A DNA stretch of 12,531 nucleotides from an uncultured Verrucomicrobiota bacterium (lineage in GTDB: Bacteria; Verrucomicrobiota; Kiritimatiellia; RFP12; UBA1067): assembly GCA_946631345.1 (NCBI GenBank), contig CAMPAA010000087.1, forward strand, positions 1 to 12,531. The letters are read 5' to 3'. The notes beneath the pieces are model-generated. The model searched no databases, was not told the DNA's origin, and saw nothing but the letters and a program-made list of their open reading frames with translations. The translations under genes and the position numbers were made by a program. Shown one piece after another: positions 1-6,452 of this stretch (positions within the stretch are counted from its first letter, which is position 1; each line of letters starts with the position of its first letter).

Positions 1-153
1 TGTTACTTTGGGTTCACCCTCCGTAGGGAAGGTGGCGGCGCAACGGCAAGGGACCCCGCTTCCCCCGCCACGGCGGCCGCGCGGCTCGTTGAGGGCAACG
101 CGCCCTGCCATGCCATTTTCGCGTGGCAGGGCGGATAAATCTGCCAAAAAACA
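1..153. other. 5' non-coding flank
   Basis: I see no credible gene in this stretch. The reading frames here are short, rich in Arg, Pro and Ala, and lack recognisable motifs. It is GC-rich up to about position 134 and then abruptly A/T-rich as it runs into the promoter. It contains one strong stem-loop, listed separately. It may be the 3' flank of an upstream gene outside the window, or a dispersed intergenic repeat; the sequence alone does not decide. Confidence 0.6.
101..133. terminator. Strong stem-loop upstream of the promoter, possible terminator
   Basis: CGCCCTGCCA at 101-110 is perfectly complementary to TGGCAGGGCG at 124-133. Three further pairs (T-G, G-C, C-G) can close the inside, giving a stem of about 13 bp with a 7-nt loop (CATTTTC, 114-120). 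No T-run follows on either strand, so this is not a textbook intrinsic terminator. Its place about 20 bp before the -35 box fits an insulating terminator for an upstream unit, or a regulatory element for the first gene. The hairpin is seen in the sequence; its function is inferred. Confidence 0.4.
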
Positions 154-183
154 TTGACAAAAAAAAAACGCCTATGATATATT
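154..183 (+). promoter_or_regulatory. Sigma70-type promoter with extended -10
   Basis: A perfect -35 box TTGACA (154-159) is followed 18 bp later by TATATT (178-183). A TG at 175-176, one base ahead of the -10, makes it an extended -10. The predicted start of transcription is near 190, leaving a leader of about 55 nt before the ATG at 245. A run of ten A residues (159-168) starts in the last base of the -35 box and fills the first half of the spacer. This is the only strong promoter I see for the first two genes. Confidence 0.8.
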
Positions 184-230
184 ACGCGCGTTTCCTCTTT
201 AAGGGCAATTGTGCAGTTGTGCGACAGAAA

Positions 231-235
231 AGGAG
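231..235 (+). promoter_or_regulatory. Ribosome binding site of gene 1
   Basis: AGGAG at 231-235 lies 9 nt before the ATG at 245. It decides the start: an in-frame ATG at 236 overlaps the Shine-Dalgarno itself, and a TTG at 209 has no such site. Only the start at 245 places a clean signal peptide at the N-terminus. Confidence 0.8.
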
Positions 236-244
236 ATGATCTCA

Positions 245-2620
245 ATGAAAGCATCAACCATGCTTGCGGCGGTAATAGCCTCCGTCATTTGCACGGGGCG
301 CGCAGAGTTGGCCACGATACCTGAACTCTGCCTTGCCGATGACGTGACCATAGACGTGGCTGCCGGGGCTACTACGGACGTGGAGCGCGTTACGGGCGGC
401 GCCTACACGATAACGAAGACGGGGCTGGGCGTTGTCCGGTTCGGCTTCGTGCAGAACACCTCGGCGAAACTTGTCGTGTGCGGCGGCCATGAGGAGTTCT
501 ACGTGCCGGACGCTTCGGACCTTCTTGGCGAGGCCGGCCTGCACATGGACGCCAACGACATGCACAACGACGGATATGTCGAGACTCTGAACGGAACCAA
601 CTTCATCACGCGCTGGTACCAGTCGTCGCATCCGGAACGGGCAGTGTACGCGAAGCACGACGTATTCGCTCCGGCGTGCCGCGCAGACCCGGAGAACCGG
701 CGTCCGTTCGTCAGGAAGGCGTTCCAGAATGGACTGGACGTCGTGGATTTCGGTTCGCTGCAGACCACGGACAACGTCGATGAATCGGGGAGAGGGCTTG
801 GCTACGGCGCGGCGATGGAGCTGACCGCCGAGACGAACCACCTGCGCGACGTGTTCCTGATCGGCGGCTTCACCGAGGACGTGAAGACGTTTCGCACTGA
901 TTGGCCGACCAGCAATAACGGCATGACTTCCGCCGGCATAGTGGGCAACGGCGGGTGGAACGCCTTATGGCCGGGGCTCTTCAGCGACGCCCCCGCCGGC
1001 AACTATCCTCCGCTCTTCAACTATTGGCGGAAAACGGAAGCCTACCAGACGATAAACGGCCAAGTATGGGTGAACGACTCGATGTACACAGGCGCGGTGA
1101 ACATAACCTTGCCGGACGGGATCAGCTTCATCAACTTCAGGTTCGTCGATCCGGCGGAGTCCGATCCGCACGAGCGCGCTTCCATCTCCCGTTTCGCACG
1201 CTGGAGCAACAAGACGTTCGGCGGTGCGCGGATTGGCGAGGTTGCGGCGTTCACGAGGCGGCTGACCGATGAAGAGCGCCGGAAGATGGTGAACCACCTC
1301 CGCAGCAAGTGGTTCCGGCAGGGCTTCGCAAGCGTTGCCGTAGTCCCGTCGGGGGCGATCGAAAAGACGACCGCGGGAGAATCCTGGTGCCCGGGCTTCT
1401 CGAATGCTCGCGACATATCGCTCTCCGCCGGGACGCTCGTAGTTGATCCGCTGGCGAAGAGCGGCGCGTGGATACATCTTGACGCATCTCAGATAGACGA
1501 AGAGGGGCTCGCCACCGTCAACGGCAAGACCGTGATTGACACGTGGGCCGATGCTGACGGCGGGCCGCACAGCGCCGCGCACGACACATGGAACGGCTCG
1601 TGGAGAGCCGATCCGGAGAACAGAAAGCCGTTCCTCTCCTCAGGGTGGGCATCGAACGGCCTCAACGTCGTGGACTTCGGCTATCCCCAAAACCCCAAAG
1701 TCGTGGACAGCGACGGCAAGGGCGTGGGCTACGGCGCGGCGATGACGTTCGACACGGCGTGCTCGACGATACGCGAAGTGCTGATGGTCGTGGGCGACTA
1801 CGAGGAGACCAAGACCATCTGCGCCGACTATCCCGGCATGAACCAGGCGGCGGCGATGTTCCTCGGCGGGTCGCGAACATCCCCGTATTTCGGCAGATAC
1901 AACTACGAGGCGAACTACATGCCTATCATACTGAACCCCTGGCAGAACCACGGCAAGCCCGTGACGACGAACGAGAACGGCATAGCGGTCGATGGCGAAC
2001 GGAAGAATACTGGCGCCTCGGTGCGCCTAACGCCGGGAATGCACCTCGTGAATTTCCGTTCGTTTGCCGACATGAACGCAAGTGCCATCGCGAAAGACTT
2101 CGGCAATGCGAACTACGCCTGCTTCGGCGGCGTTCGCATAGGCGAGATGCTCGTGTACGAAAGCGAGCTCGACGATGTGCTGCGTTCGCGCATCTCCACT
2201 ACGCTCATGACCAAATGGCTCGGGAAGCCCCCGCTGATCTACGAGGGCGGCCGCGTTGCGGTCTCGGGCGGGGCGGTGCTTGAAATGCCGTATGCCGGCC
2301 TTTCCGCCGAAGAGCTTGTGTTCGGCGAAGGGACAATCCGCTCCATGGCCGTCAAGCCGCGTTCCGTCACGCTGAATGCGCTGACAGGCGCAATTTCCGG
2401 GCAGCTCGATCTCGGGCAAGACGGCGGCACGCTGACATTCGACGACTCCGGGGTGGTCTTCGGCGCAGACCCCGTCAGAGTTCTCGCGGCGGATTCTGTC
2501 GCGGGCTCCGTGCGGAAGTGGCGCGCAGTCGGGGCGTCCGGCCGGGTCTACCGCTGCGAGAAGGGCACCGACGGGCTGTACTGCGCCGCGCTTCGCGGAT
2601 TCAGCCTGACGATCAGGTGA
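245..2620 (+). CDS. Secreted protein with two tandem LamG-like domains
   Basis: This 791-residue protein starts with a Sec signal peptide (basic MK, hydrophobic core, probable cleavage after GRA near residue 20). It has two homologous LamG/concanavalin-like units, about residues 93-357 and 402-660. Both carry an xHxDA start, an RADPENR[RK]PF stretch, an N-G-L-[DN]-VVDFG block, a GxGYGAAM block, and a GG-[AV]-RIGE near the end, closing with K-W. The segment before unit A (GAYTITKTGLGVVRF) resembles autotransporter-associated beta-strand repeats, and the roughly 130-residue tail looks beta-rich. There is no beta-barrel, PEP-CTERM or LPxTG anchor, so it is probably released or held by partners. 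LamG folds often bind glycans or proteins, so a binding role beside the glycosidases is likely but inferred; I see no catalytic motif. It is first in the operon and read from the promoter at 154-183. Confidence 0.88.
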   Translation: MKASTMLAAVIASVICTGRAELATIPELCLADDVTIDVAAGATTDVERVTGGAYTITKTGLGVVRFGFVQNTSAKLVVCGGHEEFYVPDASDLLGEAGLHMDANDMHNDGYVETLNGTNFITRWYQSSHPERAVYAKHDVFAPACRADPENRRPFVRKAFQNGLDVVDFGSLQTTDNVDESGRGLGYGAAMELTAETNHLRDVFLIGGFTEDVKTFRTDWPTSNNGMTSAGIVGNGGWNALWPGLFSDAPAGNYPPLFNYWRKTEAYQTINGQVWVNDSMYTGAVNITLPDGISFINFRFVDPAESDPHERASISRFARWSNKTFGGARIGEVAAFTRRLTDEERRKMVNHLRSKWFRQGFASVAVVPSGAIEKTTAGESWCPGFSNARDISLSAGTLVVDPLAKSGAWIHLDASQIDEEGLATVNGKTVIDTWADADGGPHSAAHDTWNGSWRADPENRKPFLSSGWASNGLNVVDFGYPQNPKVVDSDGKGVGYGAAMTFDTACSTIREVLMVVGDYEETKTICADYPGMNQAAAMFLGGSRTSPYFGRYNYEANYMPIILNPWQNHGKPVTTNENGIAVDGERKNTGASVRLTPGMHLVNFRSFADMNASAIAKDFGNANYACFGGVRIGEMLVYESELDDVLRSRISTTLMTKWLGKPPLIYEGGRVAVSGGAVLEMPYAGLSAEELVFGEGTIRSMAVKPRSVTLNALTGAISGQLDLGQDGGTLTFDDSGVVFGADPVRVLAADSVAGSVRKWRAVGASGRVYRCEKGTDGLYCAALRGFSLTIR

Positions 2621-2635
2621 CGCGGAAAACAGCCT

Positions 2636-5600
2636 GTGCCGCTCCGCTCCGCCATATCCTGCATTGTCGCAGCTACGCTGTTCGGCGCGGCGGCGGAGCC
2701 GGTGCATCTGGTGTTTCCGGCACCGGGGCATCCAGAGTACACGCAGAACCTCATCTTCCGCACGTACGACCTCAAGCAACGCGAGCGGCAAACCATCGAG
2801 TACACGTACAGTGCTCGATGCTTGGGGATATCGCCGGAGACTCCGGCGAGCAACTCGAACTTCGGCATGAACATGCGCATCAGGTACATGGACGGCTCCG
2901 AGAAGTGGTTCGATCCCGGAACCGAGTCGCCAGACGGGTTCCGCATATCCGCAGGCGGCGTTGTGCCGTCGCCGCGCGAAGCCGGGTGGCAGAAGCTTTC
3001 TGGCCAGTTCGTGCCGCCGCGCGCCATATCGAACGTAACCGTGTACTGTAGGATTGCAAGGGCCGGCGAAGCCTGGTTCGACGGCATATCGGTGCGAGAG
3101 CTCCCGCCAGCGGTTCGCCACCGGCCATGTTCGCTGAAGAGACTGCAGGGCGGGTTGATCCGGCTGGAAAACGAGTTTGTCGAGGCGACGGTAGACCCTT
3201 CGCATGGCGGGGCTGCGGTGCGGCTCGTAACGAAGAAGGACGGAAAGGAGCATGCGGCAAGGTGCGGCGGACTTTTCCACGATGCCTTTTCCGGCTGCGG
3301 GACGAACAGGGCGCGCGCATACGAGGTGGTTCGGACGCGAAACACGCCCTCTTCCGCTGAAGTCGCGCTGCGCACAACAGGGGTTGCCGGTCTGCCGTTC
3401 CTTGAGATCGAGAAAACGTTCCGTCTTGCGCGAGACAGGGAGGGCATCGAGGTTGAGCGCGTATACCGCAACCTTCCGGCGGCTATGAGCGACGTATCCA
3501 TCGAGCCGGAGGAGAACGGCGCTGCCGAGCGGATCGACATTCCGTTAGGCGGGACGATCCGCCGCCGCAGGATACACTTCGGAGATGATGCGGCAGGCGT
3601 CTCCGGCGGCGAGGCCGCCGCCCGGCAGCCTCGGCCATTCCGGCTGGAGCTGTCGGAAGAGGTGGTGTCGGAGCATACACCTTGGCTAAAACCCTATGCC
3701 GGCGGAACGACGCGTGCGCTGTTCATACTCGACATACGCCAGCAGCGTGAGATAGTTGAGCTTTCCCAGCGCATGGATGTTGACGCCAGGACGATACGCA
3801 TTGCCCAGGTGCAGGAAAACATGTCATGGGGCATGATCGACAGGTATGGCGCATACAACTATTCCGATGCGAACAAGGCACTTGCGGAAGAGCTGGACGG
3901 CACGAGCTTTGACGTAGTCGTGATCGCGGGCAGGCTATGGGAACGCCTTGACGAAGGGAACAGGAAAAGGCTGCTTGCGCTGCTTGAAGGCGGCACCGGA
4001 CTCGTCGCTGTGGAGAATCCGTCCATAATACCTTCTGGGTACGCCCCAGAGCCGGAGGGAGCGAGATACGTGAAGAACGGCATCCCTGAAATCCTGCTGC
4101 CGTTCGGGGCGGACAGGGTGAGGACGTTCGCAAAGGGCCGGTCAAGGGCGGTGCTGCTTGAATATCGCGCATTCGACGGGCTCACTCCGTTTGTGCGGTA
4201 CGATGCGCAGGAGCCGGGATTCCGCTATGCGGACTACACGCTTGGCATGGTCGCGAAGTGCCTGCTATGGGCGGCTCGGAAGGAGATGCCCGTCCCCGCC
4301 GGCGCAGATGTGGATGAGAGCGCGGAGGATGCCGGGGACGGTACCTTGATCCGGCGGCGCATCTTCAGCGGGAAGGGCGGGAAGTACGGCTTCATGTGCA
4401 TGGTGGAAAAGGGCGTTCCGTCGCCTGCGGCTGCTGCGCGTTTCGCCGAACGGGAGCGGCGTCTCGCATATCCGTCGCGCGCGCTCGACTGGCCCGACTT
4501 CCCGTTCAGCATAGGAGAGTGCTGCCACCGCAACGGCATCAAGCGGTATCTGCTGCCGCTTCGCTATGCGCAGCTAATGCGGCTTGGCGTGAACCAGATA
4601 CGCTTCTGGGCCGTCGATCCGCCGGAACAGTTCAGGCCGTATCTGGAGTTCGGACTGGGGATGGATTTCCCCGTGTCCAGCGGCGGACAGCTTGCGTGGA
4701 ACCGCTTCTGGAAAGAGTTCAGCGGGCCTTTCGGCAAGACAGGAGACAGGCGGTACCTATGCCGAAAGCCGTGCCTCAACGATGCCGCTTTCCTCAACGG
4801 CGAATGGGCCAAGATCGGCGAAACGGTGCGGAGGCTTGCGCCGCTCCGCCCAGTCAGCTTCGACTGCGGGGACGAGAATTCGCTCACGCGCTGGAGCACG
4901 CAGTTCGACTTCTGCTTCAGCGAACATTGCCTGACGGCGTTCAGGAAGTGGCTGCGCACCGAGTACCAAGACCTTGACGCATTGAACTTCGCATGGGGAA
5001 CGCGTTTCCCGGCCTGGGATGCCGTTATGCCAGACACTACGGTCGAGGCCAAAAAGCGCGCTGCTGGCACCGGAAGCAAGGCATATGGCGCATGGGCCGA
5101 CCACCGCAGGTTCATGGAGATTACCTACGCAAACTATTTCGCTGGCGTGCGCAGGGCGGTCGAGGCCGCCGCCCCTGATGCGCGCTTCGACATGAGCGGC
5201 ACACAGCCCCCGAACGGATGGACGGGCATGGACATGTGGCTCATCGGCAAGGTCGTAAACCTTCCGGCGCTCTACGACGTGGAGGATCTCGGGGAGATAA
5301 TTCGCTCGTTTGGGCGGCCTTTCGCGCATCCTTGGTACGGATACAGGCTGAACGGGCCGCAGATCCGCTGGCGCGTGTGGAACGATGCGTTTCGCTTCCT
5401 CGATTTCGGGATATCGTTCTACCATGAGGGGCTGATGCTTATGCCCGATTATACGGTCCCGGAGCAGGTGGCGATGCTTGCGGATGCGATTCTCGACCTG
5501 CGCGCGGGCGGCGCGCGGCTGCTGCGTTCGCTTGAGGGGGAGGATGAGGCACTTATCCATTACTCGCAGGCGTCGATACACGCTGCACAGATAGAGGACC

Positions 5601-6403
5601 GCTATCAGGACTTTCTCGCGGCCCGTTCCAGCTGGATACGCAGGCTTGTCGCCGCCGGCGTTCAGTTCCGGTTTGCCTCCTACGAGGAGCTGGAGAACGG
5701 TCTGCTGGATCGCTCATCGGCCCGGTTTGTGATTCTTCCCCATTCAGCGGCGCTTTCCGCCGGTGAGGTGGAGGCTTTGCGCAGGTTTGCCGCCCGTGGC
5801 GGCACGGTTGTCGGTGATGTGCACACCGGGAGAATGGATCAGCATTGCCGCACGCTGGAGCGGAACCCCCTTGAGGGAACCATGAAGCGTGATGCCGATT
5901 TTGGGGAAGAGCGCCACGACGGCATCCGTGTTTTCCGGCTCCATTCAAGGCTTGGATTGCCTGGGACGTTCTTTGGCTTCACGCGTGAACTGACCTCGGC
6001 TCCAGGCGTAGCGTCGCGGCGCATCAGGCTTCCTGCCCCTGCGTTCGTCCACGATCTGCGCAAGAAGACCATGCATGGCCCTGTTTCGGAGTTTGCCGTA
6101 GAGCTTGCGCCGGGCGATGCGGCGTTCTATGCGGCTTTGCCGTATAGGGTGGATGCGATTTCTGCGGGAAAGGATTTTTCGATTGCAATCAAGACGTCCC
6201 CAGTGGCGTGTGGTCTGCATCCGGTCAAGGTGGAGCTGTTCACACCGGATGGGAGACCGGCCGGATCGTGCATGGCCGAAGTCGTTGGGGGGAAAGGGTC
6301 TTGGAAGGATCGTGTGCCTCAGAAAGTCAAGCCGGGCCGTTATCAGGCAGTGTTCGTGGACTTCATCTCAGGGAAGACATGCACTGAACATCTGGAACTT
6401 TGA
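2636..6403 (+). CDS. Large secreted GH42-like multidomain glycosidase
   Basis: A 1255-residue protein with a signal peptide (MPLRSAISCIVAATLFGAAA, cleavage near residue 20). In order I see: a CBM4/9-like jelly roll (about 25-155, ending AWFDGISV); a beta-sandwich, possibly mutarotase-like (170-340); a GATase-like Rossmann domain (about 355-555, RALFILD start); a GH42-like (beta/alpha)8 barrel (about 655-960); a GH42 middle-type GATase-like domain (about 970-1085, YSQASIHAA, RFVILPHSAALS, RGGTVV); and a small beta C-terminus. FRKWLRTEYQDLDALNFAWGT is close to the classical GH42 signature if one reads through FRKWL and LDALNFAWGT. E747 in GDEN is the likely acid/base, although the usual Asn before it is Asp. 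The classical nucleophile position is unclear: RPFAHPW has no Glu, and E887 in ExxRSF is my best candidate. The start is GTG with a weak GGAA (2624-2627), 15 nt after gene 1. By family the substrate may be a beta-galactoside or alpha-L-arabinopyranoside; specificity is unproven. Confidence 0.85.
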   Translation: MPLRSAISCIVAATLFGAAAEPVHLVFPAPGHPEYTQNLIFRTYDLKQRERQTIEYTYSARCLGISPETPASNSNFGMNMRIRYMDGSEKWFDPGTESPDGFRISAGGVVPSPREAGWQKLSGQFVPPRAISNVTVYCRIARAGEAWFDGISVRELPPAVRHRPCSLKRLQGGLIRLENEFVEATVDPSHGGAAVRLVTKKDGKEHAARCGGLFHDAFSGCGTNRARAYEVVRTRNTPSSAEVALRTTGVAGLPFLEIEKTFRLARDREGIEVERVYRNLPAAMSDVSIEPEENGAAERIDIPLGGTIRRRRIHFGDDAAGVSGGEAAARQPRPFRLELSEEVVSEHTPWLKPYAGGTTRALFILDIRQQREIVELSQRMDVDARTIRIAQVQENMSWGMIDRYGAYNYSDANKALAEELDGTSFDVVVIAGRLWERLDEGNRKRLLALLEGGTGLVAVENPSIIPSGYAPEPEGARYVKNGIPEILLPFGADRVRTFAKGRSRAVLLEYRAFDGLTPFVRYDAQEPGFRYADYTLGMVAKCLLWAARKEMPVPAGADVDESAEDAGDGTLIRRRIFSGKGGKYGFMCMVEKGVPSPAAAARFAERERRLAYPSRALDWPDFPFSIGECCHRNGIKRYLLPLRYAQLMRLGVNQIRFWAVDPPEQFRPYLEFGLGMDFPVSSGGQLAWNRFWKEFSGPFGKTGDRRYLCRKPCLNDAAFLNGEWAKIGETVRRLAPLRPVSFDCGDENSLTRWSTQFDFCFSEHCLTAFRKWLRTEYQDLDALNFAWGTRFPAWDAVMPDTTVEAKKRAAGTGSKAYGAWADHRRFMEITYANYFAGVRRAVEAAAPDARFDMSGTQPPNGWTGMDMWLIGKVVNLPALYDVEDLGEIIRSFGRPFAHPWYGYRLNGPQIRWRVWNDAFRFLDFGISFYHEGLMLMPDYTVPEQVAMLADAILDLRAGGARLLRSLEGEDEALIHYSQASIHAAQIEDRYQDFLAARSSWIRRLVAAGVQFRFASYEELENGLLDRSSARFVILPHSAALSAGEVEALRRFAARGGTVVGDVHTGRMDQHCRTLERNPLEGTMKRDADFGEERHDGIRVFRLHSRLGLPGTFFGFTRELTSAPGVASRRIRLPAPAFVHDLRKKTMHGPVSEFAVELAPGDAAFYAALPYRVDAISAGKDFSIAIKTSPVACGLHPVKVELFTPDGRPAGSCMAEVVGGKGSWKDRVPQKVKPGRYQAVFVDFISGKTCTEHLEL

Positions 6404-6415
6404 CGCAAGCGGGCT

Positions 6416-6446
6416 TTGGATGTAAGTGCGGAGATTATGGTAAAAT
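6416..6446 (+). promoter_or_regulatory. Extended -10 promoter box before the first rhamnosidase gene
   Basis: In the 49-bp gap after gene 2, TATGGTAAAAT (6436-6446 region) gives an extended -10: TGG followed by TAAAAT at 6441-6446. The -35 is poor (TTGGAT at 6416-6421, 19-bp spacer), which extended -10 promoters tolerate. It resembles the -10 region of the promoter before gene 1 (both fit TATGRTAWAWTA, then a C/G-rich start). The predicted start of transcription falls at or next to the ATG at 6453. There is no Shine-Dalgarno at normal spacing (GGAG at 6430-6433 is 19 nt away). Confidence 0.5.
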
Positions 6447-6452
6447 ATCCGC

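Noticed and set aside
209..244. Upstream TTG or ATG (236) start for gene 1
   Set aside because: The TTG lacks a ribosome binding site, and the ATG at 236 overlaps the AGGAG. Only the ATG at 245 fits both the site and the signal peptide.
3..257. Minus-strand gene of 84 codons at the left end
   Set aside because: It would run through the promoter and stem-loop of gene 1 in antisense and has low-complexity Ala/Pro/Arg sequence; it is best explained by GC-rich composition.
2027..3280. Long minus-strand reading frame of 417 codons
   Set aside because: It lies antisense across the junction of genes 1 and 2, both of which have signal peptides and recognisable domains. The translation is Arg-rich without motifs.
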